Made by a program: the position numbers and the translations under genes
The notes under the pieces: model-generated
Seen by the model: only the letters and a program-made list of their open reading frames with translations
Databases searched by the model: none
What the model was told of the DNA's origin: nothing
Origin: an uncultured Sphingorhabdus sp.
GTDB lineage: Bacteria; Pseudomonadota; Alphaproteobacteria; Sphingomonadales; Sphingomonadaceae
DNA: 64,000 bases
Reading direction: 5' to 3'
Assembly (NCBI GenBank): GCA_937873665.1
Contig: CALMYW010000195.1
Location: 53,009 to 117,008 of the forward strand
Shown here: piece after piece, positions 22,491-31,871 of the stretch
How positions within the stretch are numbered: the first letter of the stretch is position 1
Layout of the letters: every line of letters starts with the position of its first letter

Positions 22491-23266
22491 ATCTGGCGCT
22501 CCGCCATCATTTTCTTGGTTTCGGCAATCGCCTTGGCCGGATTCAGGCCCTTGGGGCAGGCATTGGCGCAGTTCATGATGGTATGGCAACGATAGAGGCG
22601 GAACGGATCTTCGAGGTCGTCAAGGCGCTCGCCGGTCATCTCGTCGCGGCTGTCGGCGAGCCAGCGATAGGCCTGCAAAAGGATTGCGGGGCCCAGAAAC
22701 TTGTCGCTGTTCCACCAATAGGACGGGCAGCTGGTCGAGCAACAGGCACACAGGATGCACTCATACAGGCCGTCGAGCTTTGCGCGGTCTTCGGGCGATT
22801 GCAGGCGCTCCTTGCCTGAAGGGGTCGGCGTAACGGTCTGCAGCCAGGGCTTGATCGAGGCATATTGCGCGTAGAAATGGGTAAGGTCGGGGACGAGGTC
22901 CTTGACCACTTCCATATGCGGCAGCGGGGTGATCGTGACTTCGCCCTTGCAGTCTTCGATGGCGGTGGTGCAGGCGAGACCATTCTTGCCGTTCATGTTC
23001 ATCGCGCACGAACCGCAAATGCCTTCGCGGCACGAACGGCGGAAGGTGAGCGAGCTGTCCTGTTCCGACTTCATCTTGATCAGGGCGTCGAGCACCATTG
23101 GACCGCAATTGTCGGTATCGACTTCGAACGTATCGTAACGGGGGTTTTCACCGCTGTCGGGATCGTAGCGATAGACCTTGAATTTGCGCGCAGTACCATT
23201 GCTGGTTGCGGCGTGGGTCTTGCCCTTCTGGACCTTGCTGTTCTTGGGCAAAGTGAATTCGGCCAT
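22487..23266 (-). CDS. sdhB: Succinate dehydrogenase iron-sulfur subunit
   Basis: 259 residues. The N-terminal plant-type ferredoxin domain has [27 protein letters not shown] (2Fe-2S); the C-terminal domain has [25 protein letters not shown] and [21 protein letters not shown] ([4Fe-4S] and [3Fe-4S]). It passes electrons from the flavoprotein SdhA to quinone. The start is placed at the ATG before [11 protein letters not shown]; the upstream extension is not conserved-looking. sdhC, sdhD and sdhA are not adjacent on this side: the next gene upstream is an ATP-grasp protein on the same strand 91 bases away. Confidence 0.97.
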   Translation of the reverse strand: MAEFTLPKNSKVQKGKTHAATSNGTARKFKVYRYDPDSGENPRYDTFEVDTDNCGPMVLDALIKMKSEQDSSLTFRRSCREGICGSCAMNMNGKNGLACTTAIEDCKGEVTITPLPHMEVVKDLVPDLTHFYAQYASIKPWLQTVTPTPSGKERLQSPEDRAKLDGLYECILCACCSTSCPSYWWNSDKFLGPAILLQAYRWLADSRDEMTGERLDDLEDPFRLYRCHTIMNCANACPKGLNPAKAIAETKKMMAERQI

Positions 23267-23357
23267 GTTTCTATCCCGATACTGAATCTTCGAACGCCCT
23301 AACCAAGCGGGCACTCCCAAGCAAATGCAATTTTTAACCGCGCAGTTGAATGCGGGT

Positions 23358-24362
23358 TTATATCCTAGGCATCAATCCGCGACGGATGAGGCTTTCGGCG
23401 ACGATGGTTTCGATCAGGTCTTCCTGCTTCCAGCCCATCAGCACCGCAGATCGGCCATAGACCTTTTCCGACCAGAGGTTGCACTGCAGATTGACCTCGA
23501 GAAGATTGATCTCGCCGGTTGCCTCGTTGAAGCGGAATTCGAAGCGGCCGAAATCGAACGGGCGGAAAATCTCGGCGAGCGTCAGCGTCATCGCCTTGAT
23601 CTTCTCCCAGGCCTCGTCGCCTTCAAATGGCACCAGCGTATATTTATGCTCGCGCTCGACAAGATCGCGCTTTTCGGCGTGGGTGCGCAGGTGAGACGGG
23701 TCATTCTGCTTGAACAGCATCGGCGGCATCACGAAGGGGGCGCCGTCCTTGGTAATAACCGGAACCTCTACATCGCTGCCATTCATGAACGGCTCGACAA
23801 TGGCATCATGGCCCTCGGCATGGATGCGCAGCACAGCCTCTTTGACGCCTTCCCAATCATGCGCGTCACCGATCCCCCAACTGGCCGAGCTGTTATTGGG
23901 CTTGATCACGAAACGGCTGCCCTTGGGGCAACGCGCCTCTTCGACCGGAGCACCCGCGCGGTAGACAGCCCAGTCGCAAGTTGGAACGCCGCGCGCCTTG
24001 CCTTCCAATTTGGTCAGATGCTTGTCATCGGCAAGGCCACGCAGGATCGGATTGGCGCCGAGATAGGGCACGCCCAAACGTTCGCACAGCAGCGGGCAGA
24101 GCATTTCCGAATTGAAGAAACCGCCGCGATTAAGCATCGGCCAGACGAAATCGACGCCGGGATCGGTAAACAGCGATTCATAATTGTTCGCCACGCTCAG
24201 CTTTTCGAACAGTCCGGCGAGAATTGTCTTCATCTCATAATGGTAGGGCGAATGATTGCCATCGGTGCCATGCAGGCTGCCATCGCCCAGCGCATGTTTG
24301 GCGATGAACAGGATGCGCAAATTCTTGCGGGCTTCGGCTGTGAGGCGGGTGGGTTCGGTCAT
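23358..24362 (-). CDS. ATP-grasp ligase, D-Ala-D-Ala ligase-like, of unknown substrate
   Basis: 334 residues. ATP-grasp features are visible: [17 protein letters not shown] (phosphate-binding loop), [16 protein letters not shown] (hinge), and [24 protein letters not shown], which supplies the metal-binding Glu/Asn. The N-terminal domain has [31 protein letters not shown]. It resembles the D-alanine:D-alanine ligase branch more than glutathione synthetase, but the acceptor loop is not that of Ddl. I chose the second ATG because AAGGA lies 8 bases before it and only 2 before the first. It is divergent from the PLP-enzyme gene, from which it may receive an amino substrate. Confidence 0.75.
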   Translation of the reverse strand: MTEPTRLTAEARKNLRILFIAKHALGDGSLHGTDGNHSPYHYEMKTILAGLFEKLSVANNYESLFTDPGVDFVWPMLNRGGFFNSEMLCPLLCERLGVPYLGANPILRGLADDKHLTKLEGKARGVPTCDWAVYRAGAPVEEARCPKGSRFVIKPNNSSASWGIGDAHDWEGVKEAVLRIHAEGHDAIVEPFMNGSDVEVPVITKDGAPFVMPPMLFKQNDPSHLRTHAEKRDLVEREHKYTLVPFEGDEAWEKIKAMTLTLAEIFRPFDFGRFEFRFNEATGEINLLEVNLQCNLWSEKVYGRSAVLMGWKQEDLIETIVAESLIRRGLMPRI

Positions 24363-24500
24363 ATCCATAGTCCTTTGACGGGCTTTGCCCCTCTTCGCCG
24401 CCGCTCATAGTCGCTTTGCCGAATTTCGCAATTTCCTAATTGCGGCTTGGCGGCTATAGGCCGGGGCCATCAAGGGAAACAAAGGGCCAGTTACGCGCTT

Positions 24501-25952
24501 ATGACCATTTCCGAACTGGCCGACTGGATGACCAGAGGCGGCGACGCGCGCATCGTGATCGATCCTGCCACCGCGCTAAACCGCTATCACAGCTCCCCCT
24601 ATCCGCGCGATGTTTTGGCCTTCGCTTCCTCGACCGCGAACGATCTGAGCGCTGATGCCATGGCCTTCCTGGAGGCCGAGTTTGCTGAAGGCGCGGGCGT
24701 GCTCGAAGCTGGCGATGCTTATACCGCTTATCTGGATAAGATGCGTGGTCGGATATCGACGGCCTACAGCCTGCCAGAGGGAACCGATATTTTCTTCGCG
24801 CCTTCGGGCACTGATCTTGAATATGTTGCGTTGTTAGCTGTTGCGGGTCGCAAGCCCAATGGCATCGCCAACCTGTTGCTTGGTGCCGACGAGGTCGGTT
24901 CGGGCTGCATCCACAGCGCCGCCGGACGCTATTTCGCCAATGAAACGGCGCTTATCGCCGAAGTAGTTCCTGGCCAGCCGATTGACGGCCTTCCTCCCAT
25001 CGAGATGGGGGATTTTCCGGTGCGCAATCCGGAAGGCGAGGCCTTCGACAGTGAAACGCTTGCCGCGCAAATGGGTGTCGCGATTGCCAACGCGCTGACA
25101 GAAGGTCGTTACCCCCTTGTCCATGTCGTGCATGGTTCGAAAACCGGTCTGGTGCTGCCGCATCTGGATGATATCTACCGTCTGCAAAGCCGATTTGGCG
25201 GCGATGTCGCCTTTGTTGTCGATGCCTGCCAGGCGCGGATCACCACACAGGCGATCCATGACTATCTGGCGCGCGATATCATCGTTTTCCTTACCGGATC
25301 GAAGTTTATGGGTGGTCCGCCGTTCAGCGGATTTGCCCTGTTGCCAAACGGCATGGCTGGTTCAGCGGCACCGCTCGCTTCCGGCATGGCAACGGTGTTC
25401 CGCCGTGCCGAAGTACCAACTGTTTGGGCGGGCGCAGAGTCGCTTACCCAAAGCGGCAATGCAGGCCTTGCCCTCCGCCTTTCGGCCTCGCTGTTCGAAC
25501 TGGAGCGGTTTCAGAAATTGAGCATCGATCGGGTAACCCGGGTCGTGTCTGCATTCAATCAGGCGGCCGGAGCGATGGCTGATCAGTTGCGTGCGCGCAA
25601 GGTGGCTGCCACCCCCGCCGAGGATGTCGACGAAGAAGTTGAACATCCGATAGAGATGCAGACGCTGGTGACGCTAGATCTTTGCCACGACGAAAGTGGA
25701 GCCGTAAGCCGTACGCTCGATTTTGACAGCGCGGTTGCAATCCACAAGGCGATGACCGCGGACGGTGTGCGTCTGGGTCAACCGGTGCGCTGCGTCAAAC
25801 TGGCCGACGGCCGCTGGGGCGCGACTCTGCGCGTCGGCCTGTCGATGCCGCAAGTGGTCAGGCTGGATGGTGTCGGCGATGCCGAAATGATCGAATGGCT
25901 GCAAAGCGCGATGGACAGGATTGCTGCGGCATTGGAGCCGCGCTTGGGGTGA
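24501..25952 (+). CDS. PLP-dependent fold-type-I enzyme (aminotransferase/decarboxylase-like), unknown substrate
   Basis: 483 residues. The phosphate-cup motif FFAPSGTDLEYVALLAVAG is at about 98-118, a VDACQAR aspartate (about 241) would bind the pyridine nitrogen, and the Schiff-base lysine is in FLTGSKFMGGPPFSGFALLP (Lys about 268). The small domain follows, with a helical insertion (about 350-385) and a C-terminal part ending EWLQSAMDRIAAALEPRLG. The N-terminus lacks a signal, so it is cytoplasmic. The motif set is closest to class V-like enzymes, but I cannot name a reaction. It shares a 138-base divergent promoter region with the ATP-grasp gene. Confidence 0.7.
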   Translation: MTISELADWMTRGGDARIVIDPATALNRYHSSPYPRDVLAFASSTANDLSADAMAFLEAEFAEGAGVLEAGDAYTAYLDKMRGRISTAYSLPEGTDIFFAPSGTDLEYVALLAVAGRKPNGIANLLLGADEVGSGCIHSAAGRYFANETALIAEVVPGQPIDGLPPIEMGDFPVRNPEGEAFDSETLAAQMGVAIANALTEGRYPLVHVVHGSKTGLVLPHLDDIYRLQSRFGGDVAFVVDACQARITTQAIHDYLARDIIVFLTGSKFMGGPPFSGFALLPNGMAGSAAPLASGMATVFRRAEVPTVWAGAESLTQSGNAGLALRLSASLFELERFQKLSIDRVTRVVSAFNQAAGAMADQLRARKVAATPAEDVDEEVEHPIEMQTLVTLDLCHDESGAVSRTLDFDSAVAIHKAMTADGVRLGQPVRCVKLADGRWGATLRVGLSMPQVVRLDGVGDAEMIEWLQSAMDRIAAALEPRLG

Positions 25953-25953
25953 C

Positions 25954-27597
25954 TCAGCCGACGCGAAGGCGCTGCAGGAAGGCCGCGCTCGCTTCGCGCA
26001 ATGAAATAGCCCGTGACTCCATCTCACGCATGACCTGATGCATTTCATCGGCAACTTCGCCGACCCGCAGTGCATCCTGATTCACTTCCTGGCTCTGCGA
26101 CCGGACTTCTTCGGCATTCCGGGCGGCGTGCTCGGCATTGTCACCGATTTCGCGAGTCGCTGCCTGTTGTTGCGAAATAGCGGCGGCGATGTTCCCGGCA
26201 CCCTGTTGCACCCGATCAATCTTTTCGACGACCGATTCCACCTTTTCAGCAGTTGTTTCCATCTGCCCGCGAATATTGGCTACGGTCCCTGAAACAGAGG
26301 CGATGGCCTGGTGCGTCTGGCTCGCGAGCGATTTGACCTCTTGTGCGACGACAGCAAAGCCGCGACCCGCTTCCCCGGCACGTGCCGCTTCAATCGTGGC
26401 ATTGAGCGCGAGCAGGTTGGTGCGGCTGGCGACATCCTCGATGATCGCAGCAATCTCTCCGACCTTATCGGCATCCTGCGAGAGTGCACCGATAGCCGTG
26501 CTACTCAGGCGGCTGCTACCCGTGGCTGCATTGGCGGCCTCGACCTGATCGTCAACCTGATCGGAAATGGCCTGCGTTGCATCGCCCAGCTGCCGCGCGG
26601 CGCCGGCTACCATCTGGATGGCGCTACTCATATTTTCGGCCATGATCGCCATCGCATCGGCCCGGTTGCGCGTCTGCGCGCCGATACCTGCCAGTTGCTC
26701 TGCCGATTCGCCGACCGCCCTAATCGCAGTGGTGATGGCATCTGCCGTCATGATAACGGATCGCTCGAATTCATGCGCCAACTGCTCCATCTCCGCCTGT
26801 CGCTGCCGATCGGCCTTGGCGCGGATTTCGGCCTCGACTTGCTCTGCACGCTTGCGCTCGGCCTCAATCTCGTCGCGTCGTTCGCGTTCCTGCTCATAGA
26901 AATCGGCGCGTGCATGGGCAAAAGCATGGGCATCATCGATCGATTTGAGGAAGGATCGCCATTGGCGCATTGCGATACGGTGCAACGCAAAACCGTAAAT
27001 CGCGGTGGCGGCGTAGAAGTACCAGGGCAGTTGCTCATTTGACAGCAGGGGCCCGGCGATGCCGCCTGCAGTGACCATTACCAGCCAGACAAACATTGAT
27101 CGCGGCAGGCACAGAAAGGTCAACGCACCTACGCCGATCAGGCCAAAGGCCGTGCCTCCGGCGATGACATGATTGATTTCGCCTGGGAGCGTCCACAGGT
27201 CGCAGATCAACCCTGCCCATGCGATGGAACCGATGCCGACATATTCGACGAAGCGGTTGCGTAGCCTTTTCAGAATGAGACCGTCTTCATCGGCATCGAG
27301 ATCATAGTCTTTGAGCTTCAAATGCAGGCGAAAAATCAGAAACTGGGACAGCACTACAAAAGGCGCACCGACGATCGAGAAATAGGGAATGATCGACGTC
27401 GACATCAGCGCGGCCGTCGAAAGATAGAACAGGATGGCCGTGATCAGAATTGCAACATTGGCCCCAGCCGCGGCCTGCAATTGAGCAAGCAGGAGCGAGC
27501 GATTCTCGCCGGTTGCGCTGCGTCGCAACGTTTCCATCTCGTCCCCCAGATCGAGGACAATGGAGAACAGGTCGCGATATTTGCCGAATATGTTCAT
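25954..27597 (-). CDS. Methyl-accepting chemotaxis protein without periplasmic sensor domain
   Basis: 547 residues. The N-terminal third holds six hydrophobic helices (about 45-65, 70-95, 118-140, 145-167, 170-190, 193-212) with only short loops, so stimulus sensing would be in the membrane or cytoplasm. A charged coiled coil rich in Glu/Arg/Ala follows (about 235-285). The signalling tip is canonical: [39 protein letters not shown] at about 395-433. It lacks an obvious CheR-tethering pentapeptide at its C-terminus (ends FLQRLRVG). No che genes are in the window. The stop codon lies next to that of the PLP enzyme on the opposite strand. Confidence 0.9.
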   Translation of the reverse strand: MNIFGKYRDLFSIVLDLGDEMETLRRSATGENRSLLLAQLQAAAGANVAILITAILFYLSTAALMSTSIIPYFSIVGAPFVVLSQFLIFRLHLKLKDYDLDADEDGLILKRLRNRFVEYVGIGSIAWAGLICDLWTLPGEINHVIAGGTAFGLIGVGALTFLCLPRSMFVWLVMVTAGGIAGPLLSNEQLPWYFYAATAIYGFALHRIAMRQWRSFLKSIDDAHAFAHARADFYEQERERRDEIEAERKRAEQVEAEIRAKADRQRQAEMEQLAHEFERSVIMTADAITTAIRAVGESAEQLAGIGAQTRNRADAMAIMAENMSSAIQMVAGAARQLGDATQAISDQVDDQVEAANAATGSSRLSSTAIGALSQDADKVGEIAAIIEDVASRTNLLALNATIEAARAGEAGRGFAVVAQEVKSLASQTHQAIASVSGTVANIRGQMETTAEKVESVVEKIDRVQQGAGNIAAAISQQQAATREIGDNAEHAARNAEEVRSQSQEVNQDALRVGEVADEMHQVMREMESRAISLREASAAFLQRLRVG

Positions 27598-27707
27598 CGA
27601 GCTTCCCGAAATCTATGCCAGTCGGCTATCGCAGGAAGTTCCAAAGGAAATATTAACTATGCGCGGCCGCTTTCCGCATGCTGGTGGTCTCTAAACTGCC
27701 GCCCTGC

Positions 27708-28616
27708 CTATTTTGCTTGTTGCCGTGTGAATGCCAGGACATCGTCGATGACCGGGGCCTTGCTGCGGAATGGGCGGGCGATGGCCATGATTATCCCGCT
27801 ATGGGTGACCTCGGGATAAAGTCGTAATTCTGCCTTGCCTGTGTCCTCATTGACCTTTTGCGCCAACGCCTTGCTGTTTCGCGGCTTGACCGTCGTATCG
27901 GCATCGCCGGTCAGCAACAACAACGGTGGCACCTTTCCATTGGCAAAGTGGATTGGCTGGGTCTCTTCAGGTTTGTGCCAATGTCCCAGTGCGTCGCGCG
28001 CGGCATCGCTCGTAAAGGGAAGGAAATCATAGGGTCCTGCTAGGCCGATAATGCCGGCTATTGCAGAAGCGTCGAGACCATGCCGCCGAAGCCATTTTGG
28101 ATCGAGCGCTGCAAGCATGGCGATATGCGCGCCCGCACTATGCCCCATGACGAACAGGCGCTCCGGGTCACCGCACGCACTTTGATTCAGCTCCCGATTG
28201 GCGCTGGCAATGGCTTGCGCCGCATCATCGATAAAATCGGGGAAGCGATGCCCGGGTGCCTTCCGGTAATCGGCGATGAAAGTGATGAAACCACGCGCGG
28301 CAAAGGCGCGCCCGACAAAGGCGTAGCTGCTCCTGTCTCCTTCGCGCCATGAACCACCATGGAAGAAGAGCAGCGACGGAAATTTGCGGTCACCACATTC
28401 TTTGCCGGCACCAACCGGGTAATAGATGTCATAGCTTTGCTGTAATGACGCAGTCTCGCTGTAATGGGTGCCAAGAACCGCAGAACCGATTGCGTCCGCT
28501 TTGCCGGGCCACCAGCGGTCCGCGAGCTCAAGTTGTGCAGGGCCTCCTAAGCGGTAAAACCAGATTCCGGCTCCGGTCAGCAGAAGCGCTATAACAATCA
28601 GTGCGGTTTTCAGCAT
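27708..28616 (-). CDS. Membrane-anchored alpha/beta hydrolase (esterase/lipase, BD-FAE-like)
   Basis: 302 residues. The N-terminus MLKTALIVIALLLTGAGIWFY is a signal anchor. The oxyanion motif FFHGGSWREGDRSSY (HGGxW) and nucleophile elbow VMGHSAGAHIAML are intact; the catalytic Asp is likely in LTGDADTTVKPRNS and His in PEVTHSGIIMA. Such enzymes hydrolyse short acyl esters in the periplasm; the substrate is unknown. A longer frame adds nine residues before this ATG without signal character. The rpsI terminator separates it from the ribosomal genes upstream. Confidence 0.85.
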   Translation of the reverse strand: MLKTALIVIALLLTGAGIWFYRLGGPAQLELADRWWPGKADAIGSAVLGTHYSETASLQQSYDIYYPVGAGKECGDRKFPSLLFFHGGSWREGDRSSYAFVGRAFAARGFITFIADYRKAPGHRFPDFIDDAAQAIASANRELNQSACGDPERLFVMGHSAGAHIAMLAALDPKWLRRHGLDASAIAGIIGLAGPYDFLPFTSDAARDALGHWHKPEETQPIHFANGKVPPLLLLTGDADTTVKPRNSKALAQKVNEDTGKAELRLYPEVTHSGIIMAIARPFRSKAPVIDDVLAFTRQQAK

Positions 28617-28641
28617 CGCCCGGTGATATCCTATGGCGCGC

Positions 28642-28676
28642 AAAAGAAAAGGGCGACCCGAGGGCCGCCCTTTCGA
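28642..28676 (-). terminator. Rho-independent terminator of the rplM-rpsI operon
   Basis: On the minus strand AAAGGGCG and CGCCCTTT pair around a 10-base loop and are followed by TCTTTTG. It begins about 20 bases after the rpsI stop codon. Confidence 0.85.
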
Positions 28677-28695
28677 AAATCCAGAAAGGATTTGC

Positions 28696-29187
28696 TTAGC
28701 GCTTCGAGAACTGGAAGCTGCGGCGGGCTTTCGCCTTGCCGTACTTCTTACGCTCGACGGTACGGCTGTCGCGGGTCAGGAAGCCTTCGGCTTTGACCGC
28801 ACCACGCAACGCGGGCTCGAACTTCGACAGTGCCTGGGCGATGCCATGCTTGACTGCACCGGCCTGTCCCGAAAGACCGCCACCCTTGACGGTAGCGACC
28901 ACGTCATATTGTCCGGTCCGTTCGGTCACGCCGAAGGGCTGGTTGATGACGAGGCGCAGCGAGGGACGTGCAAAATACACTTCCTGGTCGCGGCCATTGA
29001 CGATGATTTTGCCGGTGCCGGGCTTCAGCCAAACGCGGGCAACGGCATCCTTACGGCGACCGGTCGCATAGCTGCGGCCCTGTGCGTCGACTTCCTTCTC
29101 GCGCAGCGGGGCTGCGGGTGCAGCCGGAGCCGAACCTTCGGCACCCAGCGTCTGGAGATCAGCGAGCGATTCTACGGTGTCGGACAT
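28696..29187 (-). CDS. rpsI: 30S ribosomal protein S9
   Basis: 163 residues: an N-terminal Ala/Pro/Glu-rich extension of about 35 residues, as in many alphaproteobacteria, then [40 protein letters not shown] and the basic C-terminal tail [17 protein letters not shown] that reaches the P-site tRNA. The start codon overlaps the rplM stop by one base (TAATG). Confidence 0.98.
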   Translation of the reverse strand: MSDTVESLADLQTLGAEGSAPAAPAAPLREKEVDAQGRSYATGRRKDAVARVWLKPGTGKIIVNGRDQEVYFARPSLRLVINQPFGVTERTGQYDVVATVKGGGLSGQAGAVKHGIAQALSKFEPALRGAVKAEGFLTRDSRTVERKKYGKAKARRSFQFSKR

Positions 29188-29666
29188 TATGCACCCACCT
29201 TGTTCTTGCGGTTCAGGGAAGCGACGTCGAGCACCTTGGGCTGCTGGCCGTCATGCGGGTGTTCGGTGCCGTTGTAGAGGTGCAGAGCACGCATCTGCTG
29301 GCGACCGAGCGGGCCGCGCGGAACCATGCGCTCGACAGCCTTTTCGAGTACGCGCTCAGGGAAACGGCCTTCGAGAACCTTGGCTGCGGTAACACCCTTG
29401 ATGCCGCCGGCATAGCCGGTGTGGCGATAGTACACCTTGTCGCCCAGCTTCTTGCCGGTAAACTTCACCTTGTCGGCGTTGATGACGATGACATGGTCAC
29501 CGCAATCGACGTGCGGGGTAAAGCTCGGCTTGTGCTTGCCGCGCAGGATATTGGCGATAATCGTGGCCACGCGACCGACAACCAGGCCGTCGGCATCAAT
29601 GATATGCCAATCCTTCTGGACGTCCTGCGGGCGGATCGACTTCGTGACTTTGGACAGCGTTTTCAT
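29187..29666 (-). CDS. rplM: 50S ribosomal protein L13
   Basis: 159 residues with the L13 core: [63 protein letters not shown] and [34 protein letters not shown]. It is an early-assembling large-subunit protein, transcribed with rpsI. A GGAGG about 14 bases upstream is far from the ATG. The 135-base gap to cutA should contain the operon promoter and the leader. Confidence 0.98.
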   Translation of the reverse strand: MKTLSKVTKSIRPQDVQKDWHIIDADGLVVGRVATIIANILRGKHKPSFTPHVDCGDHVIVINADKVKFTGKKLGDKVYYRHTGYAGGIKGVTAAKVLEGRFPERVLEKAVERMVPRGPLGRQQMRALHLYNGTEHPHDGQQPKVLDVASLNRKNKVGA

Positions 29667-29801
29667 GGCTGCTGTTCGAACCTCCGATAGGGATAGGGTG
29701 CTGAAGAGAATCGAATCCTCATCAGCGGACGGGCGCTATTGGCGCGTAGGTGTGCAATAGTCAAGCAAATGCACGCATTTCGAGGCGGGTATAATAATAC
29801 C

Positions 29802-30122
29802 CTAGGCAAGGGTCTCCGCCTTGACCCACATGGCATAGGCCGGATGGGCGGCATCTACCCGCCATGCCAAGATGGCCGGGACCTTGTGTCGATGCATCTG
29901 CGCAATCCGGTCGATAACTTCCTGTTGGCGCGATGCGGTGGTTTTGAGGATGACCGGATGTTCTTCGACAGTCTCGATCTCGCCTTCCCACCGATAATGC
30001 GAGATAATCGGTGTCAGCCGGTTGGCGCAGGCCACAAGATTTTGTTCCAACAGAGCGCGGCAGCAGTCATGCGCCTCACCCGCAGTTGGAAAAACGGCAT
30101 AGACAATCGCCAGATCGGACAC
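29802..30122 (-). CDS. cutA: Divalent-ion tolerance protein CutA
   Basis: 106 residues from GTG 30122, which lies two bases after the ctaA stop; the longer open frame runs antisense-like through ctaA and is rejected. Family motifs: IVYAVFPTAGEAHDCCRALLEQNLVACANRLTPIISHYRWEGEI, EHPVILKTTASRQQEVIDRIAQMHRHKVPAILAWRVDAAHPAYAMWV. CutA forms a very stable trimer; its link to copper tolerance in E. coli is indirect. It is coupled to the haem A synthase gene. Confidence 0.92.
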   Translation of the reverse strand: MSDLAIVYAVFPTAGEAHDCCRALLEQNLVACANRLTPIISHYRWEGEIETVEEHPVILKTTASRQQEVIDRIAQMHRHKVPAILAWRVDAAHPAYAMWVKAETLA

Positions 30123-30124
30123 TT

Positions 30125-31180
30125 TTACCTGTAATCCCCTATTCGGCCCAGCCGGTGTGCGCCCCAGACCGTCGTTGCGACCACCAAGGCACCGACGGCC
30201 TGATGCAGCACCGCCAGTGTGATGTTCATGCCGGTCATTACAGTAGCAATTCCTAACAATATCTGCGTTCCGAATGCTGAATGGATGGCTATCGAAACCG
30301 GACGTGCGCCAAGCTTTTTGAGGTGCCGTGCCATAACCACCAGCGCGGCCACGGTAACCCAGGCCCACCAGCGGTGAATGAAGTGTGTCAGGAACGGGTC
30401 GTGGGTCAGCGCAAACCACGCTCCGTGGCCCCAATCCACGCCATCGGGATACAACCTGCCATTCATTAGAGGCCAGCTGTTGGAGACATAGCCGGCATTC
30501 AATCCGGCCACCCAGGCGCCGAAAAGCAGCTGGAGGAAAAGGATCAATATTATGGTTAAGCTGAAGCCGGTCAGCCGCGCTGGACGGTGTGCCCCGCTTC
30601 TGGCAAGTTCATGGAGATCAAGCGCAGTCCAGATCAGTCCACCCATGATGAAAAGCGCGGTCAACAGGTGCACCGCGAGGCGGAAATGGCTGACGTCGGT
30701 GCGCTCGCTGAGGCCCGACGATACCATCCACCAGCCTATCGTCCCCTGTAGCGCTCCAAGTGCCAGCAACGCCAGCAAGCGCCCCTTATAGCCATTTGGA
30801 ATCTGGCGCCTGATCCAGAACCAGGCAAGCGGAATGGCAAATGCCAACCCGATTACGCGTCCCAACAGGCGATGCACCCACTCCCAGAAATAAATGAATT
30901 TGAATTCGGCGAGGGTCATTCCAGCCGGACCATTAATTTCAAGATATTCAGGAATTTGCTTATATTTCTCGAACTCTTGCGCCCATTGCGCTTCGTTCAG
31001 CGGCGGAATGGCACCGGTAACGGGCTTCCATTCGGTGATGGACAGCCCCGATTCGGTCAGGCGGGTGATGCCGCCGACGATGACCATCAGGAAAACCAAA
31101 AAGGCTACTGACATCAACCAGTTGACTAGTTTCTGCGGAGAACCGCCCGCGCTCGGCATTGAAGAGGATGCATTTGGCAT
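30125..31180 (-). CDS. ctaA: Haem A synthase
   Basis: 351 residues, about eight transmembrane helices, in the COX15/CtaA family. The haem-ligand histidines are seen in FWEWVHRLLGRVIGLAF, VSHFRLAVHLLTALF, FLTHFIHRWWAWVT and LAVLHQAVGALVV. ITRLTESGLSITEWKPVTGAIPPL is the standard first periplasmic loop. It oxidises haem O to haem A for aa3-type cytochrome oxidase, so this organism has a haem-copper oxidase in addition to the bd oxidase further right. I start at the ATG before PNASSSMPSAGG; a start 30 bases upstream (31210) is equally open and neither has a good Shine-Dalgarno. Confidence 0.92.
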   Translation of the reverse strand: MPNASSSMPSAGGSPQKLVNWLMSVAFLVFLMVIVGGITRLTESGLSITEWKPVTGAIPPLNEAQWAQEFEKYKQIPEYLEINGPAGMTLAEFKFIYFWEWVHRLLGRVIGLAFAIPLAWFWIRRQIPNGYKGRLLALLALGALQGTIGWWMVSSGLSERTDVSHFRLAVHLLTALFIMGGLIWTALDLHELARSGAHRPARLTGFSLTIILILFLQLLFGAWVAGLNAGYVSNSWPLMNGRLYPDGVDWGHGAWFALTHDPFLTHFIHRWWAWVTVAALVVMARHLKKLGARPVSIAIHSAFGTQILLGIATVMTGMNITLAVLHQAVGALVVATTVWGAHRLGRIGDYR

Positions 31181-31408
31181 GCGGGCGATATGATTGGCAG
31201 CAACCTGCATGGCAAGGCTTGGTTTCGCATAGCTATGCGTAAATTTTTTCGAACCGAAGAACAGCCGCTTAAGAGGATCGACCCGATGTTGCGTGGTCAA
31301 ATCATGGCTTTCCGCCATAAAATATGCAATATGGCTAATTATATTACGCATGTTGGGGCATTTATTGCTCTTCTGCGGAAGCAAATTACGATTTGTTTGG
31401 AATGACTT

Positions 31409-31774
31409 ATGAGCGGCATTGCTGGCGGCTCGCTTTCGAGCGTGCCCAACGGGAAAATTATCGATTTTGATCGCGCGGAATTGCGCCGGGTTCCGTTCCA
31501 GGATTCACTGTATCTATGGGTTTCGGCACGGACGCCCGGGACCAGCCTCGAACTGCGCCTCGCACCGCGCATTTATCATGATCGCCCAGACTATTGGGGA
31601 ATAGAGGTTGTCGCCATCAGCGCCCCACAGGCCGATAATGATACTGGTGTCGATACACCGCTAAATGTCGTTGAGCGATCGGTTCCTCTGGTTGGCATCA
31701 TCGGGACCAAGGGCATTTCGGTCATCGGAGCAAACCAGACCAAATTTATCAAGATCGACAGCGGGGCCTTTTAG
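31409..31774 (+). CDS. Conserved-looking hypothetical protein (121 aa)
   Basis: A 121-residue cytoplasmic protein with no signal or membrane helix. Its composition is balanced (NGKIIDFDRAELRRVPFQDSLYLWVSA; YHDRPDYWGIEVVAISAPQ; VPLVGIIGTKGISVIGANQ), suggesting a small mostly-beta domain. Codon use matches the surrounding genes and a GGAATG lies 6 bases before ATG. It is divergent from ctaA and convergent with dsbD. I do not recognise a family. Confidence 0.65.
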   Translation: MSGIAGGSLSSVPNGKIIDFDRAELRRVPFQDSLYLWVSARTPGTSLELRLAPRIYHDRPDYWGIEVVAISAPQADNDTGVDTPLNVVERSVPLVGIIGTKGISVIGANQTKFIKIDSGAF

Positions 31775-31871
31775 GGTCGCACCCTGTTGTCATGGGGCGG
31801 GGGCTGGCCGCGATGCCTTTTTTGGAAGGCAACACCTCAACAACGGCCTGCCCTCAAACCCTCACAGTATG

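Noticed and set aside
29802..30434. 210-residue version of CutA
   Set aside because: The first 104 residues are read out of frame through ctaA; the family length fits the GTG start at 30122.
31181..31384. Long N-terminal extension of ctaA
   Set aside because: Polar, unlike the family N-terminus; overlaps the probable divergent promoter region.
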